Assembly (NCBI RefSeq): GCF_013003915.1 | Contig: NZ_JABAIV010000003.1 | Location: 62,001-126,000, forward strand | Reading direction: 5' to 3' | Source: Telluria aromaticivorans | GTDB taxonomy: Bacteria > Pseudomonadota > Gammaproteobacteria > Burkholderiales > Burkholderiaceae_D | Length of the DNA stretch: 64,000 bases | In this document: positions 18,789-27,023 of the stretch, one piece after another | How the letters are laid out: every line of letters begins with the position of its first letter | Numbering within the stretch: the stretch's first letter is position 1 | Notes under the pieces: generated by a model | Seen by the model: only the letters and a program-made list of their open reading frames with translations | The model's database searches: none | Told to the model about the DNA's origin: nothing | Position numbers and translations under genes: made by a program

Positions 18789-18818
18789 ACTATATGCTAG
18801 TACTGAGCAATATGTAAA
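18789..18818 (-). promoter_or_regulatory. Sigma70-type promoter of the TonB receptor gene
   Basis: On the reverse strand TTTACA (18818-18813) and TATAGT (18794-18789) are separated by 18 bases. The -10 box is about 40 bases before the start codon at 18748. Confidence 0.65.
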
Positions 18819-18836
18819 CTCTCTTGAGTATCATTT

Positions 18837-18855
18837 ATTGCTAGTTCATAGCAAT
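18837..18855. promoter_or_regulatory. Inverted repeat, candidate operator upstream of the TonB receptor
   Basis: ATTGCTA-GTTCA-TAGCAAT is a perfect 7-bp inverted repeat with a 5-base spacer, about 20 bases upstream of the -35 box. It does not match a Fur box. It may be the site of a specific regulator. Confidence 0.45.
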
Positions 18856-18925
18856 TGCAGCTTCCATGCGAAATAAAACCGCTCTGCGGCGATCCTGCCG
18901 GTCGCTTAAGATTCGCCTGTCGATC

Positions 18926-19218
18926 GTAGGGTGGGCGGGGTAATTTCGGGCAATGCCCGGAATTACAAACGCCCACGCAGTGATAGTCAGCGCTTAAAAA
19001 CCGCATCGCGTCCGTGCTACTGCTGGTTGAACGCGTGGGCAAGGAACTTGCCCACCCTACGGGAAGCTGGCGGCTCTAAAGTACCCCCTCGCGGAAGAGT
19101 CAGAACTTCAGTGATAGTTTGCGCATGAAAACCGCATCGCGTCCGTGCTACCTCTGGTCGAACGCGTGGGCAAGGTAATTCAGGCCAATGGCCTGAATTA
19201 CGAATTACCCACCCTACG
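18926..19218. repeat. REP-like composite with two 27-nt loop palindromes and one unit lacking it
   Basis: There are three units. Unit 1 (18926-18978) has a GTAGGGTGGGCG head paired with CGCCCAC, and in its loop a 27-nt palindrome at 18940-18966 (left arm GTAATTTCGGGCA, centre A). Unit 2 (19028-19061, inverted) is GTGGGCAAG-GAA-CTTGCCCAC with no insert. Unit 3 (19161-19218, inverted) carries a perfect 27-nt palindrome at 19175-19201 (arm GTAATTCAGGCCA, centre A). Units 2 and 3 lie in a tandem duplication: 18978-19108 and 19109-19264 share the same start (CAGTGATAG) and the end of the receptor gene (GAACTTCAG). No gene lies in this 507-base gap. Confidence 0.8.
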
Positions 19219-19255
19219 AGAAACTGGCGGCTCTTAAATACCCTCTCTCGAAGAG

Positions 19256-21451
19256 TTAGAACTTCAGCTCATACGTCGCGCGCATGCGCACCGGGCCTGG
19301 ATACAGGAAGCTGCGGGTCTGCGCGCCGATGCTGTCGTCCATGTAGGTATTCTCGGCCAGGAAGTCCTGTTTCAACACGTTCGACAGGGCCAGGCGCAGC
19401 TGCTGCTTGGCGTCGAACTTCCACAGCGCATACAGGTCGAGGTCGCGGCGCGGGCGGAAGTAGGAGCGCTGGTTCAGCGAGACCCGCACCGGGCCGCCGC
19501 TGCGGTAGGCGAAGCTGGCGCCCGTGGTGAGCGCGCCCGCTTTGTAGTCGACGCCCAGGGTCAGGCTCAGGGGCGTCTGCTGGTCGAGTCGGTTGTACGG
19601 CCCCGGCACCGATTCGACGCGCGACCAGTTGCGGCTGACGCTGGCGCGCACATCCACGGCCGGCGCATCCTGCATCACCGCCTTGAGCGGGAACTTGGTT
19701 TCCACCTCGAGCGAACGGGTGACCGCGCTGTCCTGGTTGGATGGTGTCGTGATCCAGCGCCGGCCATCGAAATAGGTCAGGAAGCGGGTGAAGTCGCTGA
19801 TCCGGCGCGAGGAGGCGCTGATCGAGAACAGCGCGCCTTCGGCCCAGTAATGTTCATAGGCCGCGTCGATGCCGAAGGCCAACTCGGGCTTGAGGTTCGG
19901 GTTGCCCTGGTAGTCGGGCTGGGTCGAGCTGTTGTTCTCGCTGCTCTGGCGCCGCGGGCTCAGGTTGCCCACGCCGGGCGCCTTGTAGGTGCGGGTCAGG
20001 GCAAAGCGCAGCTGGTCGCCCTTCTTCCCCGGGATCTTGTAGAGGGTCTGCATGATCGGGCTCCACACGCTGGAGCTGGCGCGCACGCTCCCAAAAGCAT
20101 TGCCCTCGACTGCCGTGCGGATGCCTTCCCAGCGCGCGCCCAGGTACATCGACCACGAAGGAAGGATGTTCCATTCGTCCTGCGCGAACACGGCCAGCCG
20201 CTCGACCCGTGCTTCCGAATTTTCCTCGGGCAGCGGCGGTGCGCTGCGCAGGGCATCGCGCTCGATGCGCGCATCGTCGCGAGTATCGACGCCGCCGTCC
20301 CAGCCGGCCGTGAAGGCATGGCCCTTGCCCAAAGTCCGGGCGTATTTGCCGGTGGAGTTGATGCCGCGGTCCTCGCCCTCGGCGCGGATATGCTTGTCGA
20401 GGATCGGATTGGTGCCGTTGGTGGCAGAGCGCAGCATGATGCTTGTCACCTCGCCGGCGGATACGCCGAGTTTCAGGTCCAGCTTCGCGCCGGACGCGAG
20501 CTTGCGCGCCCACGACAGGTCGGAGCGCAGCTGGTTGCCCTCATTGTCGACCGCATTGGACTCGTCCGGGTAGAACGGCGGGCTGCCGATGACGGTGGTC
20601 GTGACCTCACGGAAGCGGTTGCGGAAGCGGTTGGCATTGACCCAGGTCTGCCAGGTGACGGTATTGTCTGGAGCAAGGGTCCAGTTCAGGCGCGGGTTCA
20701 GGTTCAGGGCACGGAACCAGCCCTTCTGCGGCAGTTCCAGGGACTGCAGTTCGGTCACCGTGCCGTCGGGCGCCACGGTGGTCTCGAGTCCCGCGGCATC
20801 GAAGTCGAAGCGGTCCTGCATCGCGTTGGCCGTGAACGAATACGAGAAGCTGCCGTCGCGGTCCGACATCTGCAGGTTGGCATTGGGGCCGAAGCCGTTG
20901 CTCGAGCCCTGCATGGCGAGCTTCAGTTCGCGCAGGCGGTTCTTCACCGTGCGTTTGAGGATGATGTTGATGGTGCCGGCCACCGACTGGGTCGAGAACT
21001 CGGCGCTGGCCGCGCGCAGCACTTCGATGCGCTCAATGGAATCCGGCGCCAGCGCCTCCATCGAGAAGCCGGCCGGCGCGCGCTCGCCGTTCACCAGTAT
21101 CTGCGTATAGCCGCTACCGAGGCCGCGCATGCGGATCTCGCCGCCGCGGCCATTGGCGCTGTTGACGGTAATGCCGGGCACGCGCTTGAGCACGTCGAGG
21201 GCATTGGTGTCGCCGAATCTGGTGATCTCTTCGCTGGTGACGACGATCTTGGTGGCGGTGTCGTCGCGGCGCGGGTCGTAGCTGTCGGCCGTCCCCTTGA
21301 CTTGCACCTGCTGGATCTTTTTGCCGTCTTCCGACTTGACCGGTTCGGCCTTGGCCGGGGTGGCCGGCGCCTCCTGCGCAAACACGGGAAGGCAGAGGCT
21401 GACGGCGGCGGCAAGCGCGCTGAGGCGGATCGGGCAGTAAATACGAGACAT
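19256..21451 (-). CDS. TonB-dependent outer-membrane receptor (paralogue of 16565-18748)
   Basis: This 731-residue precursor has a signal peptide (LSALAAAVSLCLPVFAQ). The plug (FGDTNALDVLKRVPGITV, MRGLGSGYTQILVNGERAP, IERIEVLRAASAEFSTQ) and barrel follow, ending ATYELKF. Sequence identity with its neighbour is obvious over the whole length, pointing to gene duplication. Differences lie mainly in extracellular loops, which suggests related but distinct ligands. The ATG at 21451 is chosen by the signal peptide; the ribosome site is weak. The last codons are part of the tandem repeat downstream. Confidence 0.9.
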   Translation of the reverse strand: MSRIYCPIRLSALAAAVSLCLPVFAQEAPATPAKAEPVKSEDGKKIQQVQVKGTADSYDPRRDDTATKIVVTSEEITRFGDTNALDVLKRVPGITVNSANGRGGEIRMRGLGSGYTQILVNGERAPAGFSMEALAPDSIERIEVLRAASAEFSTQSVAGTINIILKRTVKNRLRELKLAMQGSSNGFGPNANLQMSDRDGSFSYSFTANAMQDRFDFDAAGLETTVAPDGTVTELQSLELPQKGWFRALNLNPRLNWTLAPDNTVTWQTWVNANRFRNRFREVTTTVIGSPPFYPDESNAVDNEGNQLRSDLSWARKLASGAKLDLKLGVSAGEVTSIMLRSATNGTNPILDKHIRAEGEDRGINSTGKYARTLGKGHAFTAGWDGGVDTRDDARIERDALRSAPPLPEENSEARVERLAVFAQDEWNILPSWSMYLGARWEGIRTAVEGNAFGSVRASSSVWSPIMQTLYKIPGKKGDQLRFALTRTYKAPGVGNLSPRRQSSENNSSTQPDYQGNPNLKPELAFGIDAAYEHYWAEGALFSISASSRRISDFTRFLTYFDGRRWITTPSNQDSAVTRSLEVETKFPLKAVMQDAPAVDVRASVSRNWSRVESVPGPYNRLDQQTPLSLTLGVDYKAGALTTGASFAYRSGGPVRVSLNQRSYFRPRRDLDLYALWKFDAKQQLRLALSNVLKQDFLAENTYMDDSIGAQTRSFLYPGPVRMRATYELKF

Positions 21452-21636
21452 GGTCAGGCTTCGTGGGTGCAGGGGCCAACATTGTCCCAGAAGCAATTCC
21501 CATTGTCGCGGGAAATCGTGTATGCATGGAAGGTCGATGCAGGGCGCATGCGCCATGCACGCCTGCCAGATCCCCTGCCCCAGCCTGCTGGAGTACACTG
21601 CGGCCATAAAGATGCAATTCAGGCCATCATCGCCGT

Positions 21637-21642
21637 TATAAT
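21637..21642 (+). promoter_or_regulatory. Candidate -10 box of psd
   Basis: TATAAT lies 35 bases before the GTG start of psd. The -35 region (about 21614) is poor. Confidence 0.45.
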
Positions 21643-21676
21643 TCGCCATCGATTCGAAACCTAGAGGCCCATCAAA

Positions 21677-22525
21677 GTGTCCCGTTTAAAAGTCTTGCCC
21701 CAGTATGTGATGCCGAAGACGGCGCTGACCAACTTCGCCGGCCGGGTAGCCGGCGCCAAGGGAGGCGCGATGACGACGCGCCTGATCCGCTGGTTCGTGG
21801 GCAAGTACGGGGTCAACATGGACGAGGCTGCGAACCCGGACATCGCGAGCTACAGCAGCTTCAACGAATTCTTCACGCGCCCGCTACGTGACGATGCGCG
21901 TCCGCTGGCGCAGGCTGATTTCGTCTGCCCGGTGGATGGCGCCATCAGCCAGTACGGCGACATCGACGACCACCATATCTTCCAGGCCAAGGGACATAAA
22001 TTCACGTCGGCGGAACTGGTGGGCGGCGACGACAAGCTGGCCGCGCACTTCCAGCACGGCCTCTTCGCCAACCTTTACCTGAGCCCGAAGGACTACCACC
22101 GCATCCACATGCCTTGCGATGGCCGCTTGAGCCGCATGATCTATGTGCCGGGCAAGCTGTTCTCGGTGAACCCGACCACGGCGCGCGGCGTGCCGGGCCT
22201 GTTCGCCCGCAACGAGCGCGTGGTCTGCGTGTTCGACTCAAGCGAACACGGGCCTTTCGTGATGACCCTGGTCGGCGCGACCATCGTCGGCAGCATGGCG
22301 ACCGCCTGGCATGGCGTGGTGAACCCGCCGCGCATGACCCGCATCTGCGAATGGAATTACGAACCCGGCCAGGTCACTTTGAAAAAAGGCGAAGAGATGG
22401 GCCGCTTCCTGCTCGGCTCCACCGTGGTCATGCTGTTCAAGAAGGGCGCGATCTCCTTCAATGGCGAGTGGGCGCCGGAGCGCTCGGTGCGCCTGGGCGA
22501 GACCATGGGCAACCGTCCCCGCTAA
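21677..22525 (+). CDS. psd: Phosphatidylserine decarboxylase proenzyme
   Basis: This 282-residue enzyme makes phosphatidylethanolamine from phosphatidylserine at the inner membrane. Hallmarks seen: [37 protein letters not shown] and the self-cleavage site LGST at residues 246-249. Ser248 becomes the pyruvoyl group of the alpha chain. The length fits the bacterial Psd-I family. The start is GTG at 21677, with a GAGG ribosome site. It is divergent from the TonB receptor and convergent with the LysR gene (10 bases between stops). Confidence 0.97.
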   Translation: MSRLKVLPQYVMPKTALTNFAGRVAGAKGGAMTTRLIRWFVGKYGVNMDEAANPDIASYSSFNEFFTRPLRDDARPLAQADFVCPVDGAISQYGDIDDHHIFQAKGHKFTSAELVGGDDKLAAHFQHGLFANLYLSPKDYHRIHMPCDGRLSRMIYVPGKLFSVNPTTARGVPGLFARNERVVCVFDSSEHGPFVMTLVGATIVGSMATAWHGVVNPPRMTRICEWNYEPGQVTLKKGEEMGRFLLGSTVVMLFKKGAISFNGEWAPERSVRLGETMGNRPR

Positions 22526-22535
22526 GCGCACTGCG

Positions 22536-23456
22536 TTATCTACCCGGTGCGTCGTCCTGGCCGCGTTCCCGGCATACTTCTGCCATCAAGTCGAGGAAAG
22601 CCCGGGTCTTGGCCGGCATCAGGCGCCGCCCCGGGAACACCGCCCAGCCGCTGGCTGTCGGCAGATCCCATTCGGGCAGCACCCGCACCAGTTCTCCGGT
22701 CGCCAGGTAGGGACTCGCGAACGTCTGCGAGCTGCCCGCAATGCCGGCACCGCGCGAGGCGATCCGCGCCAGCAGGTCGGGCGAATTCGCGGTCAGCCTC
22801 GCCACCAGCTGCCGTTCCCATCTCAGCTTGCCGCGCGTGAGCAGCCAGGAAGGCGCGGCGCCGCTGCGGTTCAGCATGCACAGCACATCGTGCTTCAGCA
22901 AGTCATCCGGGTGTTCCGGCAGCCCATGGCGGGCCAGGTAGGCGGGCGACGCATACAGTCCGAAGTATTCGAGGTTGATCGGGCGCGCATTGAGCGAGGA
23001 GTCGTCGGGCAGGTCTCCCATGCGGATCGCGATATCGAAATTCTCGGCGATCAGGTCGACCCGGCGCGGCGACAAATCCATCTCCAGCGACACTTGCGGA
23101 TAGCGTGCAATGAAGCGCGCGATCACCTCGTGCAGGCTGCTGTTGGCGAAGTCGCCCGGCACCGACAGGCGCAGCTTGCCGCTCGGCGCGGCCTGGCGGT
23201 GCTGGGCCAGGGCGCCGGCCGCCTCCACTTCTTCGGCCACCTTGCGCGCGTGCTCGAGCAGGCTGGCTCCGAATTCGGTCACCATCAGCTTGCGGGTGGT
23301 CCGCTGCAGCAGGCGCTCTCCCAGCTTCTGTTCCAGCAGCGCGATGCGGCGCGAGACGGTCGATTTCGGCAGCTGCACGCGCTCGGCGGCGCGGCTGAAG
23401 CTGCCCGCCTCGACGATGCGGGCAAACAGCAGCAGGTCATTCGGTTCGAGATTCAT
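22536..23456 (-). CDS. LysR-family transcriptional regulator
   Basis: This 306-residue protein has an N-terminal winged helix ([51 protein letters not shown]) and a C-terminal effector domain ([52 protein letters not shown]). It belongs to the CrgA/DsdC-like clade common in Burkholderiales. It is transcribed divergently from an azoreductase-pirin pair with 108 bases between starts, the usual layout for a local regulator. A palindrome in that gap is its likely operator. Confidence 0.92.
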   Translation of the reverse strand: MNLEPNDLLLFARIVEAGSFSRAAERVQLPKSTVSRRIALLEQKLGERLLQRTTRKLMVTEFGASLLEHARKVAEEVEAAGALAQHRQAAPSGKLRLSVPGDFANSSLHEVIARFIARYPQVSLEMDLSPRRVDLIAENFDIAIRMGDLPDDSSLNARPINLEYFGLYASPAYLARHGLPEHPDDLLKHDVLCMLNRSGAAPSWLLTRGKLRWERQLVARLTANSPDLLARIASRGAGIAGSSQTFASPYLATGELVRVLPEWDLPTASGWAVFPGRRLMPAKTRAFLDLMAEVCRERGQDDAPGR

Positions 23457-23472
23457 GATTGTGCCACCACTG

Positions 23473-23486
23473 GGATAATGTTATCC
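23473..23486. promoter_or_regulatory. Perfect palindrome, likely LysR operator
   Basis: GGATAA-TG-TTATCC is a perfect inverted repeat, with flanking T and A that also pair. It lies 16 bases before the LysR start and about 80 before the azoreductase start. A second imperfect repeat, TTCC-N11-GGAA, lies near 23500. Confidence 0.6.
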
Positions 23487-23564
23487 ATTCTACTGGCTTC
23501 CGTATTGTTTATGGAACCTTTACAGTGGGTCCATCAACTCATTCTTCGGACAAAGGGACCCACC

Positions 23565-24161
23565 ATGAACATCCTGCAAATTACCTCCAGCGTGCGCGGC
23601 AAGGATTCGGAAACGACCCGCGTTACTAATCTCGTCATCGACAAGCTGGTCGCCGCCAATCCGGATGCGACCGTGGTGCGCCGCGACTTCGGCGCCCAGC
23701 CGCACCCGCTGCTGGACGGCGCCGCCGTCGGCGCCCTGTTCACCCCGGCGGACCAGCGTTCGTCCGAGCAGGCGGCGCGCGTGGCCCTGGACGACGCCCT
23801 GATCGCGGAAGCGCAGGCTGCCGACGTGATCGTGATCGGCGCCCCGATGTACAACTTCGGCATGCCAGCCCAGCTCAAGGGCTGGTTCGATGCGATCGCC
23901 CGTTCCGGCGTGACCTTCCGCTATACCGAGACCGGACCTGTAGGCCTGCTGGCGAACAAGAAGGTGTACGTGGCGACGGCGCGCGGCGGCGTCTATCCGG
24001 CTGAAGCCGACCCGCAGGTGCCGCACATCCGCATGCTGCTGAACTTCCTGGGCCTGAGCGACCATACGTTTATTTACTCGCACGGCCTGAACATGGGTCC
24101 GGAAGCGGCGGCGAAAGGCCAGCAGGCGGCCAACGAGGCAGTGGAAGCGGCACTGGCTTAA
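23565..24161 (+). CDS. azoR: FMN-dependent NADH-azoreductase
   Basis: This 198-residue flavodoxin-fold enzyme ([50 protein letters not shown]) reduces quinones and azo bonds with NADH and FMN as a cytoplasmic dimer. The length and motifs match AzoR. The pirin gene follows after 51 bases. Together with the divergent LysR gene this looks like a quinone or electrophile response unit. Similar AzoR-pirin pairing occurs widely in proteobacteria. Confidence 0.93.
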   Translation: MNILQITSSVRGKDSETTRVTNLVIDKLVAANPDATVVRRDFGAQPHPLLDGAAVGALFTPADQRSSEQAARVALDDALIAEAQAADVIVIGAPMYNFGMPAQLKGWFDAIARSGVTFRYTETGPVGLLANKKVYVATARGGVYPAEADPQVPHIRMLLNFLGLSDHTFIYSHGLNMGPEAAAKGQQAANEAVEAALA

Positions 24162-24212
24162 GCTGTCCCGGTTACGGGGCGGCGCAATCCGAACAATCGA
24201 CAGGAGAACAGC

Positions 24213-25082
24213 ATGACCCAGCAAGCTGGTTTATCGACGATCGTGACGTCGCGCGGCATCGAACGCCTGGTGAACGGCCAGTTCGTGATGGATGGCGCGG
24301 GCGTGAAGATCAACCGTGTGCTCACCGGTCACCTGCAGCGCCGCCTCGATCCATTTTTGATGCTCGATGCCTTCGGCAGCGACAAGGCCGGCGACTATAT
24401 CGCCGGCTTCCCGGAGCACCCGCACCGCGGCTTCGAGACGGTCACCTACATGCTCAACGGCCGCATGCGCCACCGCGACAGCGCCGGCAACGAAGGCCTG
24501 GTGACGAATGGCGGCGTGCAGTGGATGACGGCGGGCCGCGGCGTGATCCATTCGGAGATGCCGGAGCAGGACGAAGGCCTGATGGAAGGCTTCCAGTTAT
24601 GGCTCAACCTGCCCGCCAAGGACAAGATGATGGCGCCCTGGTACCGCGACATCCCGACCGGGGAAGTGCCGCGCTTTACCAACGACGATGGCGTGACGGT
24701 GCAGGTGATCGCCGGGGAGACCTTCGGCGTGAAGGGTGCGGTGCAGCGCGACACGACACTGCCGCTCTACCTCGACCTGGAGATCCCGGCCGGCGTCACC
24801 TTCGAGCAGCCGATCCCGCAGGGGCATAATGCCTTTTTCTACGTCTACCGCGGAGAGGTTGTCGTTGACGGCAAGGGCGTGGGCAAGACGCGCATGGCGA
24901 TCCTCGACAATGCCGCCGGCGCAGATGGCGTGCGCATCAAGGCGGTCGAACCGACGCGTTTGATCCTGCTGGCGGGGCGGCCGCTGAACGAGCCGATCGC
25001 GCAGCACGGGCCCTTCGTGATGAACACGACCGAGCAGCTGCACCAGGCCTTCGACGACTTCCGCGCCGGGCGCTTCGCCTGA
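24213..25082 (+). CDS. Pirin family protein
   Basis: This 289-residue bicupin has the pirin N-terminal metal motif (FPEHPHRGFETVTYML) with the partner residues HRDSAGNEG...WMTAGRGVIHSEMP, and a C-terminal cupin (LYLDLEIPAG...GHNAFFYVYRGEV). An AGGAGAA ribosome site precedes ATG. It follows the azoreductase gene and is probably under the same LysR control. Members include quercetin 2,3-dioxygenases; a role in quinone or flavonoid handling fits the neighbour, but this is inference. Confidence 0.93.
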   Translation: MTQQAGLSTIVTSRGIERLVNGQFVMDGAGVKINRVLTGHLQRRLDPFLMLDAFGSDKAGDYIAGFPEHPHRGFETVTYMLNGRMRHRDSAGNEGLVTNGGVQWMTAGRGVIHSEMPEQDEGLMEGFQLWLNLPAKDKMMAPWYRDIPTGEVPRFTNDDGVTVQVIAGETFGVKGAVQRDTTLPLYLDLEIPAGVTFEQPIPQGHNAFFYVYRGEVVVDGKGVGKTRMAILDNAAGADGVRIKAVEPTRLILLAGRPLNEPIAQHGPFVMNTTEQLHQAFDDFRAGRFA

Positions 25083-25089
25083 CGATCCT

Positions 25090-25124
25090 GCGGGGAGGCT
25101 GCATGCACGCAGCCTCCCCGCTTG
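25090..25124 (+). terminator. Probable terminator of the azoR-pirin operon
   Basis: GCGGGGAGGCTGC-ATGCAC-GCAGCCTCCCCGC is a perfect 13-bp stem 7 bases after the stop codon. The T-run is weak (CTTGC), so release may be inefficient or Rho-assisted. Confidence 0.65.
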
Positions 25125-25165
25125 CGCTACACTGCCGGCATGACGTCTTCGCACTTCCTCCCACC

Positions 25166-25639
25166 ATGCCGCTGATCGATACCGTTTCGGATTTACTTTC
25201 GCGCGCCAGCCGCGCGCTCGGCCTCGAGACGGTCGATTCCTTCCCGCCCGGCCATGCCTACGCGCGCACACGCTGGAACAAGGCTTACTTCGATATTGCC
25301 TCGGACATGAAGCCCGATGCGATCGAGGGTACGCTGTGCGAAGCCATCGCCAATACGCCGCTCGTGTTCGGCGAAATCCTCAACCCGACCCCGCGCATGC
25401 AGCGCGCGCTGCTGGCCATCATCGAGCAGCGGCTGCGGCGTGGGCATGGGGCGCCGCTGGATTTGGCGCAGCTCTTGGCGGCGGCTTACCGGAGTCCGCA
25501 TACGGTGGAGACGGTGCCGGGTTTGAGGCAGGCGATTATCGAGACGGCGAGGTTCGAGCCGCAGGTGCAGGCGAATGCCTTGCTGGCGTTCCTGGCGGAT
25601 GCGCCGGCGGCGTTCGGGGTGATCGAGGCGCGGGCTTGA
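25166..25639 (+). CDS. Hypothetical cytoplasmic protein
   Basis: This 157-residue protein is not recognised. It is helical, with segments SDLLSRASRALGLETVDSF, RMQRALLAIIEQRLRRG and QAIIETARFEPQVQANALLAFL. No signal peptide or membrane segment is seen. The ATG at 25166 was chosen as the first that gives a normal N-terminus; an earlier in-frame ATG at 25103 falls in the terminator hairpin. Codon choice changes sharply in the last 200 bases, from C-ending to G-ending codons, just before a REP-like pair. Confidence 0.6.
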   Translation: MPLIDTVSDLLSRASRALGLETVDSFPPGHAYARTRWNKAYFDIASDMKPDAIEGTLCEAIANTPLVFGEILNPTPRMQRALLAIIEQRLRRGHGAPLDLAQLLAAAYRSPHTVETVPGLRQAIIETARFEPQVQANALLAFLADAPAAFGVIEARA

Positions 25640-25666
25640 GTGTGATCAGCGAGGGATTTGCGGCTG

Positions 25667-25770
25667 GTTGAACGCGCGGGCGGGAGACCCGCGCACCCTA
25701 CAACCGCATCCGTAGGGTGGCAGGGGTAATTTCGGGCAGTGCCCGGAATTACAAACGGCCGCGCGTTCAA
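25667..25770. repeat. REP-like inverted pair, one unit with a 27-nt palindrome
   Basis: The short unit at 25667-25701 (CGGG-CGGGAGA-CCCG type) has no insert. The full unit at 25712-25770 starts GTAGGGTGG and ends CGCGTTCAA. Its loop holds a 27-nt palindrome at 25726-25752 with the same arms as at 18940 but centre G instead of A. The pair sits between two convergent genes and touches the stop of the acyltransferase gene. Confidence 0.8.
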
Positions 25771-26913
25771 CTACACGATGCGATGCGCCGATGCTGGATA
25801 CAACGCATTACTTGGCACATACCGCTCCCGCAGCCACATGAACGGCGTCTCCACCAGCTTATACAGCAGCCACCCCGTCCCCACCGACAGCGCCAGCATC
25901 GCCACGATGGTCTCCAAAGACTCTGTCCCATACCCCTGCCCCGCCATCCACTTCGCCCCCAGCACGCACACCTGCTTGTGCAGCAGGTAGATCGCATACG
26001 ACCACAAGGCCAGCGCCCCCGCCCCCGGCACGCGCAGGCTGCGCAGCAGCGATCCTTCGGCCACCGCCGACACAATCAAGAGAGAAAACCCCAGCGCCAG
26101 CAGCGGAAACCCGTACACGGTCACGAAGAAGCCGTACCGGTCTGCGAGGAACCACCAGAACGTCGCCCCGCACACGACCAGCCCGGCCAGCCCCACCAGG
26201 TTGCCATGCCGCGTCAGAGCACGCCAGGCGCCTGGATGGTGGTTGCGCAGCAGCGCCAGCGCCACCCCGGCCAGCAGCTCGTCGACGCGGCATAAGCTAG
26301 AGTAATAAATGAACTTGAAATAGTAGTAAAGCTTATAGTTCCGCCCCTCGACCAGCTCCTGCCACAGGTCGGCGCGGACCAGCATCCCCGCGACGAAGGC
26401 CAGGGCGATCGCCACCCAGGCCAGCCGCACCGAACCCTTGAATGCCGCGCCGAGCAGGGCCAGCGCCGGCAGCACCAGATAGAACTGCTCCTCGATCGCC
26501 AGCGACCAGCTATGCGAAAACGCACTGCCCGGCTCCAGCCCGATGTTCTGGATAAAGCTGAGGTATTCCAAGAGCGGCAGCAGCGGCGACTGGCCGCGAA
26601 AGGCCGGCCACAGGAAGTACAGCGCCAGCACCACCCAGTAATTCGGCAAGGTGCGCAGCAACCGGCGTGCATAGAAGTGCCTCAGCGAGAAGCCGCCCGG
26701 GCTCTTCATCGCCGCGAAGATCTGGTTGCCGATCAGGTAGCCCGAAAGCGCGAAAAACAGGTCGACGCCGACCCAGCCGACGTCACCGATCCAGCCGAAG
26801 GTCGGCGCGTGGCTGACGAACAGCACGTAGTGGTGCAGCACGACCAGCGTGACGGCGAGCGCGCGCAGGGTGTCGAGGCCATGGACGCGAATGGTGGAAG
26901 TAGCATGCTGCAT
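25771..26913 (-). CDS. Acyltransferase 3 family membrane protein
   Basis: This is a 380-residue polytopic inner-membrane protein with about ten membrane segments. Family marks: GLDTLRALAVTLVVLHHY with the conserved basic/His region, GVDLFFALSGYLI, FYARRLLRTLPNYW and SWSLAIEEQFYLVLPAL. These enzymes move acyl groups (often acetyl) onto sugars of O-antigen, peptidoglycan or exopolysaccharide. The target is not evident from neighbours. The 3' end is richer in G-ending codons than the rest. Confidence 0.9.
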   Translation of the reverse strand: MQHATSTIRVHGLDTLRALAVTLVVLHHYVLFVSHAPTFGWIGDVGWVGVDLFFALSGYLIGNQIFAAMKSPGGFSLRHFYARRLLRTLPNYWVVLALYFLWPAFRGQSPLLPLLEYLSFIQNIGLEPGSAFSHSWSLAIEEQFYLVLPALALLGAAFKGSVRLAWVAIALAFVAGMLVRADLWQELVEGRNYKLYYYFKFIYYSSLCRVDELLAGVALALLRNHHPGAWRALTRHGNLVGLAGLVVCGATFWWFLADRYGFFVTVYGFPLLALGFSLLIVSAVAEGSLLRSLRVPGAGALALWSYAIYLLHKQVCVLGAKWMAGQGYGTESLETIVAMLALSVGTGWLLYKLVETPFMWLRERYVPSNALYPASAHRIV

Positions 26914-27023
26914 GCGGCGGCTGCGGGATAGCGAAGTTGCGGATCATGCCACGGCGCCCCGCCGCATGCCAGCTTTGTCCGCTAAAATACCGGCACCCGA
27001 AACGTCCCTGGCACGCCACCGCA

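Noticed and set aside
19100-19132. Short KLSLKF-stop remnant read as a third, deleted TonB receptor
   Set aside because: The flanking tandem repeat explains it more simply as a duplicated 3' tip of the receptor at 19256-21451.
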